6,976 bases of DNA from Clostridium sp. UBA6640 (GCF_002455975.1 NZ_DKLM01000143.1:1-6976); one strand, 5' to 3'; positions 1 to 5,297 are shown, counted from the stretch's first letter. Numbers and translations are program-made. The notes: a model not told the origin generated them from the sequence alone.

Positions 1-21
1 CGAATCCCTTAAAACGCACCA
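1..21 (+). tRNA. 3' end of a tRNA cut by the window edge
   Basis: The first bases read as the end of a tRNA: the last part of a T-loop (CGAAT), a T-stem 3' strand (CCCTT, 6-10), a 7-nt acceptor 3' strand (AAAACGC, 11-17), discriminator A at 18 and an encoded CCA at 19-21. The missing 5' acceptor strand would read GCGTTTT. The isotype cannot be assigned because the anticodon lies outside the window. It sits 40 nt before tRNA-Pro, so it belongs to the same cluster. Confidence 0.75.
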
Positions 22-61
22 TTTTTTATTAATATATTAATTGAGTGATAAATTCAAATAT

Positions 62-137
62 CGGGGTGTGGCGCAGATGGGAGCGCGCGTGGTTTGGGAC
101 CATGAGGTCGCAGGTTCAATCCCTGTCACCCCGACCA
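62..137 (+). tRNA. tRNA-Pro (anticodon TGG)
   Basis: This is a complete 76-nt cloverleaf. The acceptor CGGGGTG (62-68) pairs with CACCCCG (127-133), followed by discriminator A and an encoded CCA. The anticodon stem CGTGG/CCATG encloses the loop TTTGGGA, giving anticodon TGG at 95-97. The T-arm holds GGTTCAATCC. It reads CCN proline codons. It is 20 nt upstream of tRNA-Gly with no terminator between them, so the two are probably co-transcribed. Confidence 0.97.
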
Positions 138-157
138 CTTAATTTTAAACTTGATAT

Positions 158-231
158 GCGGGTGTAACTCAATGGTAGAGTGCTAGCCTTCCAAGCTAGT
201 TACGAGGGTTCGATTCCCTTCACCCGCTCCA
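158..231 (+). tRNA. tRNA-Gly (anticodon TCC)
   Basis: This is a complete 74-nt tRNA. The acceptor GCGGGTG (158-164) pairs with CACCCGC (221-227), discriminator T, encoded CCA. The anticodon stem CTAGC (183-187) pairs with GCTAG (195-199) around the loop CTTCCAA, giving anticodon TCC at 190-192. It reads GGA/GGG glycine codons. A terminator-like hairpin follows about 40 nt downstream. Confidence 0.97.
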
Positions 232-269
232 ATTATTTTTTGTACTAAAGATAAATTTTAAAGCATACC

Positions 270-319
270 AATTACTAAATAGTGTTCATAAAAACACAAA
301 TATATTTAGTAATTTTTTT
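270..319 (+). terminator. terminator-like hairpin after tRNA-Gly
   Basis: A 12-bp outer stem (270-281 with 303-314, AATTACTAAATA and its exact reverse complement) continues after a one-sided 5-nt bulge into an inner GTGTT/AACAC stem (282-286 with 293-297). The right arm runs into seven T (313-319). The helix is AT-rich, so it is weaker than a typical intrinsic terminator, but its place between tRNA-Gly and tRNA-Arg fits the end of the Pro-Gly transcript. tRNA-Arg would then need its own promoter; a TATAAA at 321-326 is a possible -10. Confidence 0.6.
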
Positions 320-337
320 GTATAAACTAAAAATTAT

Positions 338-414
338 GCACCTATAGCTCAGCTGGATAGAGTGGTGGACTTCGAATCCAACGGTCGCAGGTTCAAATCC
401 TGTTAGGTGTACCA
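338..414 (+). tRNA. tRNA-Arg (anticodon TCG)
   Basis: This is a 77-nt tRNA. The acceptor GCACCTA (338-344) pairs with TAGGTGT (404-410), with one G-T pair, then discriminator A and an encoded CCA. The anticodon loop CTTCGAA gives anticodon TCG at 372-374, reading CGA/CGN arginine codons. Several helices carry weak pairs: a G-A mismatch at the base of the anticodon stem (365/381), a G-T in the D-stem (347/363) and a G-T in the T-stem. It probably still folds, but it is less perfect than its two neighbours. Confidence 0.92.
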
Positions 415-437
415 AAATCATTGAAAATGGGGGATTT

Positions 438-1007
438 ATGAAAAGATAAATTTCCTATTTTTTTATTTTCACACACTTTTCCCACATTAAAAGTTAAAAA
501 AACAAAAGCATTATCAGAGGAATTAAAGTTAAGTATTGACTCTATATATGACTTAATATATTCAAAATTAACGCTTTTTATAGACAAGGTTACAAAGGAA
601 TATTAGCAGACAGAAGAATATAAAACCCATGAAAAACATGAAAATATAATTAAAAAATATTGGGAGAATAAAAAAAGCATTTGAAAATAAATATAGTAAG
701 GATACTTATGATAATTACCATGATGTGTTTGGAGTATTAGGGGAAGAGGAAAAGCTAAAAGAGTTTAAGAAACAATATAGAAAAACAGGAATGTCAAAGT
801 AGTTACTATGAGAACTACCAAAGTAATTACAGCTATAATAATAGCAGTTACTGCATATCAGAACAAAGTAACTACACAGATAAAGAGAAAGAATATCTAA
901 AAAAGATTTATAAAGCATCAGCAATGAAATTACACCCCTATATTGTTAAAGATGATGGCGAAGCAATGAAGTTCTTAAATCAACTAAAAGAAAAATGGGA
1001 TATATAA
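438..1007 (+). pseudogene. Decayed gene with a C-terminal J-domain-like segment
   Basis: Conserved-looking protein can be read only by changing frame several times. A start ATG (438) follows a GGGGG ribosome binding site (429-433) but meets TAA at 447 after three codons. Near 478 the frame shifts into one reading FPTLKVKKTKALSEELKLS and on to TKEY. That frame stops at TAG (604), reads on as QTEEYKTHEKHE, then shifts near 670-676 in an A-run into KAFENKYSKDTYDNYHDVFG. It shifts again near 785-797 and ends SNYTDKEKEYLKKIYKAS and AMKLHPYIVKDDGE, stopping at 1005-1007. The ending resembles helices II and III of a J domain, but the invariant HPD is HPY (D to Y). The two nonsense codons look like C-to-T changes (CAA to TAA, CAG to TAG). 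At least three frameshifts and two stops make it non-functional. An intact ancestor would be about 190 residues with the J-like part at the C-terminus, so it was not a classical DnaJ. Confidence 0.65.
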
Positions 1008-1041
1008 ATTTAATTAATAGATTCTTTGAATAAAAAATATA

Positions 1042-1073
1042 AAAGAGGTTCAAATTTACACATGAACCTCTTT
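1042..1073. terminator. Bidirectional intrinsic terminator
   Basis: A perfect 11-bp stem, AAAGAGGTTCA (1042-1052) with TGAACCTCTTT (1063-1073), encloses a 10-nt loop. Read on the minus strand it is followed by a T-rich tail (complement of 1026-1041), and on the plus strand the arm itself ends in CTCTTT. It lies between two converging genes and serves the minus-strand coiled-coil gene best, and probably once served the decayed gene on the plus strand. Confidence 0.8.
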
Positions 1074-1129
1074 AAATTGCACATTATCTAATATAACTGC
1101 TAAATAGCCATACAATTAGCAAGTATAAT

Positions 1130-1858
1130 TTAAGCTTCTATATTCAATTGTTTATTATTATTATCATTTTTTTCATTTGATGTATTATTTTCTTCTTGAT
1201 TTTCAATATTAATTTCTTTATTATAAACTTTATTTGTATTTGATTTACTAATTTCAGAATTAATTTTTTTATCTAGCCCTGATATTCCATGTCTAAGCTT
1301 TTTCATTTGCTTAGCTATATATGAGTCTTCAGCAATGTCTATATTCTCAATGGTTTCTAAATAGCTTAATTCTAATTTTAAAGTAGCTTTTGTTGATTTT
1401 AGTGCTTTTGCATTTTCTAACTTACTATTTGACTCTATAAGTTCAATAAGTGAGCCAGATACTATAACACCGTCTTTTTCTTCATCATTATATTCATTTT
1501 TGGTATTCGCTTTATTTTTTTCCTCTAACTTTTGTTTTTCTTTCTCTTCTTCAATAATTTGAGCCTCTAGAATTTCTCGTTCTATGTCCCTTATTTCTTC
1601 ATTTAGAGATTTTAATTTTTCTTTTAACTCTTCAGGTTCTAATTGTTTCTCTTGTAATTCTTGTTTTTGCTTTAATAAGTTTTCTTTTACTTTATTTAGG
1701 TTGTCAAGAATACTATTCCTATTTTTAGTATTCATTTTAAGTGATTTTGAATTATGTTCGTCATTATCATTTAACTTCTTAGTGTCATCATTATATTTAT
1801 GTCCAAATTTTGTGTAATTGTTTAAATTTAAATTTAAATCTATTCCTCTAATATTCAT
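1130..1858 (-). CDS. Coiled-coil protein of unknown function (242 residues)
   Basis: I do not recognise the family. The ATG (complement of 1856-1858) is preceded by a near-ideal ribosome binding site GGAGGTG (complement of 1866-1872) at 7 nt, so the start is secure. Residues 1-50 are polar and Asn/Asp/Lys-rich. Residues about 50-120 form a long charged heptad region rich in Glu, Lys, Leu and Gln, predicted as a coiled coil. A more varied helical segment at about 130-205 (starting GVIVSGSLIELIESNSKLEN) is the likeliest conserved domain. The tail from about 208 is Asn-rich and probably disordered. There is no signal peptide, no membrane segment, and no Cys or Trp, so it should be a soluble cytoplasmic or scaffold-like protein. 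The helical part recalls small clostridial coiled-coil hypotheticals and FlxA-like proteins, but only in general character. It is transcribed away from the ars genes, with its own terminator at 1042-1073, and is probably unrelated to them. Confidence 0.85.
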   Translation of the reverse strand: MNIRGIDLNLNLNNYTKFGHKYNDDTKKLNDNDEHNSKSLKMNTKNRNSILDNLNKVKENLLKQKQELQEKQLEPEELKEKLKSLNEEIRDIEREILEAQIIEEEKEKQKLEEKNKANTKNEYNDEEKDGVIVSGSLIELIESNSKLENAKALKSTKATLKLELSYLETIENIDIAEDSYIAKQMKKLRHGISGLDKKINSEISKSNTNKVYNKEINIENQEENNTSNEKNDNNNKQLNIEA

Positions 1859-1872
1859 AAATACTCACCTCC

Positions 1873-2152
1873 ATAGATATTTTCGTATATATTCCTTTTA
1901 AATTAATGCATTTAATATATTTATACTAAATTATTCAAATGTATAAATAGCTTTCTAAGAATCTTATAATGCAATTGAATTATTTAAGAAAAATAAAGTG
2001 TAAAAGTGTTGGCTAAAATTATTAGCTATAATCATAGATAAAACAATAGTAGATTAATTGATTTAGGTATACAAATATGTACAATAAAAGAAAACCATAA
2101 GTGTGAGGATATTCTAGTTTTATAAATTAAATGTATGAAGGTATGTTAATTA
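1873..2152. other. Intergenic spacer with no gene
   Basis: This AT-rich stretch separates the divergent coiled-coil gene and the arsR operon. It must hold the promoter of the minus-strand gene, but no pair of boxes with good spacing stands out. A short 5-bp hairpin near 2013-2030 (GCTAA/TTAGC) has no T-tail. I see no conserved open frame, repeat or RNA gene here. Confidence 0.6.
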
Positions 2153-2181
2153 TTGACAGGTATGATATCCAGATATATAAT
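2153..2181 (+). promoter_or_regulatory. Consensus sigma-A promoter of the arsR operon
   Basis: A perfect -35 box TTGACA (2153-2158) and a perfect -10 box TATAAT (2176-2181) are separated by exactly 17 bp. Transcription would start near 2187-2189, at the left edge of the palindromic operator, so a bound repressor would block initiation. A promoter this strong normally needs tight repression, which fits an ArsR-controlled operon. Confidence 0.93.
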
Positions 2182-2185
2182 AAAA

Positions 2186-2219
2186 CTAATCTATATCAAA
2201 AAAAGTTGATATAGATTAG
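2186..2219 (+). promoter_or_regulatory. ArsR operator 1 (14-bp perfect inverted repeat)
   Basis: CTAATCTATATCAA (2186-2199) and its exact reverse complement TTGATATAGATTAG (2206-2219) flank a 6-bp A-rich spacer. It starts 4 bp after the -10 box and ends in the arsR ribosome binding site (AGGAGGTG, 2218-2225). The ATCAA-N6-TTGAT core is of the kind bound by ArsR/SmtB repressors. The repeat would also fold as a hairpin in the mRNA and touch the Shine-Dalgarno, so an effect on translation is possible. A second copy follows arsR at 2570-2603 with 28 of 34 positions identical, which supports a protein-binding role. Confidence 0.85.
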
Positions 2220-2230
2220 GAGGTGTAGAT

Positions 2231-2563
2231 ATGCATCAAGATAAATGTACCACAGGGGCACCTAGAATATTTAAAAATGATGTTAGTTATTTTGATATAA
2301 ATAAGCTAAAGCAGGTGTCAAGGATAACAAATGCTTTAAGTGACCCTATTAGATTACAAATGATTTATTTACTAGAGCAACGGGAAGATATTTGTACTTG
2401 CGAGTTTCAAGAATTACTAGATTTGACCCAACCAAAGGTTTCATATCATCTTAAGGTTTTAATGGATGTTGGCATAATTGAAAGAAAGGTCGTAGGGAAC
2501 TGGAGATATTATAGCTTAATTAAAAAAGACATATTAAAAAAAGTAAAACTTCTATTAGATTAA
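2231..2563 (+). CDS. arsR: ArsR-family arsenic-responsive repressor
   Basis: This 110-residue protein has the usual length and winged-helix layout of ArsR/SmtB repressors. The segment around ITNALSDPIRLQMIYLL (32-48) is the typical helix before the DNA-binding domain. C55-T-C57 in ICTCEFQELL is the C-x-C As(III)/Sb(III) site at the start of the DNA-binding helices, in the same place as ELCVCDL of classical ArsR. LTQPKVSYHLKVL (65-77) is the recognition helix, and VVGNWRYYSL (87-96) is the beta-wing. The only other cysteine, C6 near the N-terminus, could be a third thiolate ligand. The ATG lies 5 nt after AGGAGGTG. It would dimerise on operators 1 and 2 and release on binding As(III) (family knowledge). 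It is the first gene of an operon with the MtrA-like gene and arsM. The motif fits arsenic or antimony sensing better than zinc or cadmium. Confidence 0.95.
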   Translation: MHQDKCTTGAPRIFKNDVSYFDINKLKQVSRITNALSDPIRLQMIYLLEQREDICTCEFQELLDLTQPKVSYHLKVLMDVGIIERKVVGNWRYYSLIKKDILKKVKLLLD

Positions 2564-2571
2564 TTTTTTAA

Positions 2572-2601
2572 AGTCTATATCAAAAAAAATTGATACAGAC
2601 T
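2572..2601 (+). promoter_or_regulatory. ArsR operator 2 between arsR and the MtrA-like gene
   Basis: AGTCTATATCAA (2572-2583) and TTGATACAGACT (2590-2601) form a 12-bp inverted repeat with one mismatch around a 6-bp A spacer. Its core and spacer length match operator 1 upstream of arsR. It begins 8 nt after the arsR stop. It probably lets ArsR control an internal promoter or block elongation from the first one. As RNA it would also form a hairpin, but with no T-run after it, so it is not an intrinsic terminator. Confidence 0.75.
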
Positions 2602-2617
2602 AGGATACTACTATAGT
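2590..2617 (+). promoter_or_regulatory. Possible internal promoter overlapping operator 2
   Basis: TTGATA (2590-2595) and TATAGT (2612-2617), 16 bp apart, form a reasonable sigma-A promoter. The -35 box is the right half of operator 2, so ArsR binding would block it. This would give the MtrA-like and arsM genes their own arsenic-inducible start in addition to readthrough from arsR. The match is only moderate and rests on sequence alone. Confidence 0.4.
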
Positions 2618-2642
2618 TATTCTTTTATGGAGGGGTAATAAA

Positions 2643-3773
2643 ATGAAAGAAAATATTTATATTAAAGGCATTAAAGAAAGCATACAAATGGCTATAGAGC
2701 TTCCAAAGTGTAGAAAATGTGGTTGCATGAAAGAATCTTTAGAGAATATGAAAAATAAGCTTTCAAATACTAAGAAAAATGAACTTTCGGAGCTTTTAAA
2801 GGAGGTGGAAAATTCAATAAATAAAATGGAGCCTACCAAATATACTTGACTAGGATGCAAACAATGCTGGTCAGCAGATATTATAAATGCTTTCGATGAA
2901 ACTTTTACCGAATTAATTAGTATCTATTCCATAGAAACTAATTTAATTAATGGTGATGAATTGGATATACTTCCTGCTGTTGGTGAGTATCATGTATTGT
3001 CATTAGAGCTAAGCAATACTATAGCAATATCTACATTGGGAAACGCAGAATTAGCAGACAAGATAGCTAGATTAAAACCAAATGGATTAAGTATCGTAGG
3101 AAAAACAGAAACAGAAAATATAGGTGTTGAAAAGATTATAAAAAATGCACTTTCTGTACCTTCAATAAAGTACCTAATACTTTGTGGAAAGGATTCCGAA
3201 GGACATTATAGTGGAAATACAATAGTATCTCTTTTAAATAATGGTATCGATAATAATATGAGAGTTATTGGTGCTAAGGGAAAGAAACCGGTGTTATCTA
3301 ATACAACAAAAGAACAAGTAAATGCTTTCAGAAAACAAATAGAGGTTACTGATATGATTGAATGTGAAGATTTAAATAAAATTTTAGAAAAAATACAAGA
3401 GCTTTCTGAAAAAGTCATATCTAATTGTTGTTGCGAGGGAAAGTATCCTTTATATAATAAAAAGCCAATAATCTCAACAGTTGATATAATAAACGCTGAA
3501 GAAAAGGACCCTAATAAAGTTAAATTAGACAAAGAAGGATATTTTGTAATTGTGCCTAAAGTCGAAAATAATGCAATTCTAGTTGAACATTACAGTTACA
3601 ACAATCAATTACTTCGTATAATCAAAGGAAAAGATGCAAGAAATATCTATTGGACTATAATTGAAAATAGATGGGTAAGTGAAATGAGCCATGCAGCTTA
3701 TCTAGGCAAAGAACTTACAAAAGCTGAATTATCAATTGAGTTAGGGTTTAAATATATTCAGGATAAAGCATAA
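2643..3773 (+). CDS. Predicted selenoprotein: MtrA-like / DUF4346 protein with in-frame TGA (Sec69)
   Basis: An ATG 7 nt after GGAGGGG (2629-2635) opens a frame of 376 codons if the TGA at 2847-2849 is read as selenocysteine. The sequence in the same frame on both sides looks intact. Residues 1-68 carry a Cys cluster C23-x2-C26-x-C28 and a helical segment. Codon 69 (TGA) begins U69-L-G-C72-K-Q-C75, a U-x-x-C-x-x-C motif where I expect CxxCxxC in homologues. Residues about 108-260 resemble subunit A of tetrahydromethanopterin S-methyltransferase (MtrA): TLGNAELADK, a KTETENIGVEKII stretch, YLILCG, EGHYSG (H188) and RVIGAKGKKP. The GH histidine aligns with the cobalt-ligand His84 of methanogen MtrA. 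Residues about 290-376 match DUF4346 (EGYFVIVP, VEHYSYNNQLLRIIKGKDA, SHAAYLGKELTKAELS). No methanogenesis genes are near; it lies between arsR and arsM, so a role in arsenic methylation, methyl transfer or thiol redox is inferred. There is no signal peptide or membrane anchor. Without recoding the product would be a 68-residue fragment. Another C-C-C run lies near residues 265-267. Confidence 0.82.
2847..2876 (+). promoter_or_regulatory. Sec codon plus predicted bacterial SECIS element 1
   Basis: The TGA at 2847-2849 is followed by a hairpin, TGCT (2865-2868) with AGCA (2873-2876), closing a GGTC loop. The first loop G is the 20th nucleotide after TGA. The E. coli fdhF SECIS, as I recall it, has TGC-AGGTCT-GCA at almost the same distance (first loop G at nucleotide 19); this one reads TGC-TGGTCA-GCA. 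SelB would bind here and deliver Sec-tRNA. The lower stem is poorly paired, as is common outside E. coli. Confidence 0.7.
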
Positions 3774-3857
3774 CTTAAAACTAATAATACATAATTTGCT
3801 AAAATTATTCCATAATATGGATTAGAATAAAATATTATTTAGTTAGGAGCATGAATA

Positions 3858-3980
3858 GTGAATAAGATAGCAAATATTAAAATGTTGGAGATAATAAATG
3901 TTAAAATTATAGAGTGAGTTATAAAGGAAGTTGAAAATAATTGTAAATATAAAAATAATCAATGGAGGCAAAAAAGATGA
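3858..3980 (+). other. Doubtful 40-codon ORF in the gap before arsM, with an in-frame TGA
   Basis: The 203-nt gap from 3774 to 3976 has no clear gene, promoter or terminator, so arsM is probably co-transcribed with the gene before it. A GTG at 3858, 8 nt after AGGAG (3845-3849), starts a frame that meets TGA at 3915-3917 (codon 20), continues for 20 codons, and ends at a TGA (3978-3980) overlapping the arsM ATG as ATGA. That overlap is typical of translational coupling. However, the peptide resembles nothing I know, residue 20 (..NVKIIE-U-VIKEVENN..) is not in a redox motif, and the sequence after TGA gives only a weak 4-bp hairpin. It may be a leader ORF, a remnant or chance. Confidence 0.2.
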
Positions 3981-4768
3981 GTGATTTTAAAAAGGTAGAT
4001 GTTAGAGATGCTGTTCGTGATAGTTATAAGAAAATAGCTATAGGAAATTTAAAAGAGAATGGCTGCTGTAGTGGAGGCCTTAATATTAAAAAATCTTCGA
4101 TAGAGATATCACGTAAAATTGGATATTCTGATGAAGAAATATCAACTGCTCCAGAGGAAGCTAATATGGGATTGGGCTGTGGAAATCCACAGTTGATAGC
4201 TAATCTTAAAGAAGGTGAAACTGTTATAGACCTTGGAAGTGGAGGAGGATTCGACTGTTTTTTAGCTTCAAAGAAAGTTGGGGCTAAGGGATATATTATT
4301 GGAGTTGACATGACTCCAGAGATGATTAATAAATCAAGAGTTATGTCTAAGAAGTATAAATATAGAAATGTAGACTTTAGATTAGGAGAAATTGAAAATC
4401 TTCCTATAGCAGATAATACTGCAGATGCAATTATTTCAAATTGCGTTATAAATTTATCTCCAAATAAACAAAGGGTATATAATGAAGTTTATCGTGTATT
4501 AAAAAATGGTGGTAGAATTGCTATTTCTGATATAGTTCTTATTAGAGAATTAACAGAGGAAATGAAGCAAGATGAGAAACTTTATTGTGGATGAGTTACT
4601 GGAGCATCTTCAGTTGAAGAATTAGAATCATATTTAGAAAAGGCTGGCTTTAATGATATTAAAATTGAAACTCAAGAAGTACCAAAAGAATATGCTGAAA
4701 AATGGGCACATAACTTAAAAGTTGGAGAATATATTATGTCTGCATCAGTAAGAGCAATAAAATTATAA
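3977..4768 (+). CDS. arsM: Predicted selenoprotein arsenite SAM-methyltransferase ArsM (Sec206)
   Basis: ArsM transfers methyl groups from SAM to As(III) in the cytoplasm. The ATG at 3977 lies 8 nt after GGAGG (3964-3968); the ATG at 3962 overlaps that site and is not the start. Read through the TGA at 4592-4594, the protein is 263 residues, a normal ArsM length. In order: RDAVRDSYKKIA (10-21), the family's N-terminal helix; GCCSGG (29-34); ANMGLGCGNP (62-71) with conserved C68; SAM motif I VIDLGSGGGFDCFLA (83-97); VDMTPEMI (110-117); NLPIADNTADAIISNCVINL (141-160) with C156; RVLKNGGRIAISDIV (173-187). Codon 206 is TGA in LYCG-U-VTGA, exactly where ArsM and human AS3MT (C156, C206) have the second arsenic-binding cysteine. 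The frame continues with VEELESYLEKAGF and ends SVRAIKL. Stopping at TGA would remove this ligand and the last 58 residues. It is the last gene of the arsR operon, before a strong terminator. A nonsense mutation is possible but less likely, as the downstream sequence is undamaged and carries a SECIS-like hairpin. Confidence 0.88.
4592..4620 (+). promoter_or_regulatory. Sec codon plus predicted bacterial SECIS element 2
   Basis: After the TGA (4592-4594), TCTTC (4607-4611) pairs perfectly with GAAGA (4616-4620) around an AGTT loop. The loop G (4613) is the 19th nucleotide after TGA and the second base of the loop, followed by T, which fits the bacterial SECIS rule of a short hairpin with a G among the first loop bases at about 16-37 nt. 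It is in the same place as the SECIS-like hairpin of the upstream gene but differs in stem sequence, as expected of a structure that is also coding. Confidence 0.65.
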
Positions 4769-4822
4769 AATTTGATATTAGTTATATTTATGATAAGAAC
4801 TAAAAACTGAATAATTTACTTG

Positions 4823-4861
4823 AACACCACAAAATTCAAATATGAATTTTGTGGTGTTTTT
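4823..4861 (+). terminator. Strong intrinsic terminator of the arsR-arsM operon
   Basis: A perfect 16-bp stem (4823-4838 with 4843-4858), beginning AACACCACAAAATTCA, has a 4-nt loop AATA and runs into TTTTT (4857-4861). It lies 55 nt after the arsM stop at 4768. Its position after the second half of arsM, rather than just after the TGA, fits the gene being translated to 4768. Confidence 0.95.
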
Positions 4862-4907
4862 ATGTCGTATTTCAAATATTTTGTGAAGCAAGAAAGGAAA
4901 ATATAAA

Positions 4908-5051
4908 GTGAATAAGATAAAAAGATAAACTAAAGAGCTAGTCTATGAATTAGCACATGAAGAAGCTAATAAAACAGGTAAAAGCTATAGTGGATGTATA
5001 TCTAGAGATCTATGTAGCCCAAATAAACTTAGTTCTATTTTAAGAAAATAA
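4908..5051 (+). pseudogene. Decayed small ORF, possibly a helix-turn-helix or transposase OrfA remnant
   Basis: A GTG at 4908, 9 nt after AAAGGA (4893-4898), is stopped by TAA at 4926 after six codons. The same frame then runs to TAA at 5049-5051, reading TKELVYELAHEEANKTGKSY followed by SGCISRDLCSPNKLSSILRK. The arrangement of a charged helix, GKSYS, RDL and NKLS vaguely recalls the helix-turn-helix of IS3-type OrfA proteins, but similarity is too weak to name a family. The early stop could be one C-to-T change from CAA. From 5052 to 5160 every frame has frequent stops, so the rest of any such gene is lost. It lies between two ars operons and may mark an old insertion. Confidence 0.3.
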
Positions 5052-5167
5052 TACTTATATTATAGAAAATATACCCAAAAGCAAATAATTATAGGATTAT
5101 ATCTTAAATGGCTATAGAAGGAGTATCTACTTTAGAAAAATTTAAATAGAAAAGATAAATAGTTAGA

Positions 5168-5206
5168 GGTAGTAAAGAAATATAATTTTACTATCCCTAC
5201 ATTTTT
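5168..5206 (+). terminator. Weak terminator-like hairpin
   Basis: GGTAGTAAA (5168-5176) pairs with TTTACTATC (5187-5195) over 9 bp including one G-T, with a 10-nt loop. A TTTTT run follows only after a 6-nt gap (5202-5206). This could be the old terminator of the decayed ORF at 4908-5051. The T-run spacing makes it a poor terminator. Confidence 0.35.
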
Positions 5207-5297
5207 GTTATCAATAATCAATTACTTACATAATATAAAAATATATAGATAATGATGTATGTATTTAAATTTTATATACTAATTTTCAATATATATA

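Noticed and set aside
62..414. A selenocysteine tRNA in the cluster
   Set aside because: The tRNAs have anticodons TGG, TCC and TCG and normal lengths of 74-77 nt; none has the TCA anticodon or the long arms of tRNA-Sec.
338..414. tRNA-Arg as an integration site of a genomic island
   Set aside because: No second copy of the tRNA 3' end and no integrase gene is visible in the window.
2186..2219. Operator 1 hairpin as a terminator or riboswitch
   Set aside because: There is no T-run after it, and its sequence is repeated at 2570-2603 with the same spacer, which fits a DNA-binding site better.
3206..3532. Long minus-strand frame inside the MtrA-like gene
   Set aside because: It is antisense to a recognisable protein with MtrA and DUF4346 motifs and lacks its own ribosome binding site; similar antisense frames over arsM, arsD and the coiled-coil gene were dropped for the same reason.
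2961..3773. A separate gene starting at ATG 2961
   Set aside because: There is no ribosome binding site before it, it would start inside the MtrA-like region, and coding sequence in the same frame extends upstream through the TGA to 2643.
3962..3976. ATG at 3962 as the arsM start
   Set aside because: This ATG overlaps the GGAGG that serves the ATG at 3977, and it has no ribosome binding site of its own at proper spacing.
4592..4594. TGA as a simple nonsense mutation or sequencing error in arsM
   Set aside because: Not excluded, but disfavoured: a second TGA of the same kind occurs in the gene before, both have SECIS-like hairpins, and neither gene shows other damage, unlike the true pseudogenes at 438-1007 and 4908-5051.
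3857..4919. Shared 13-mer AGTGAATAAGATA at 3857-3869 and 4907-4919
   Set aside because: It is short and AT-rich, flanking sequences do not match, and it probably reflects similar GTG start contexts by chance.
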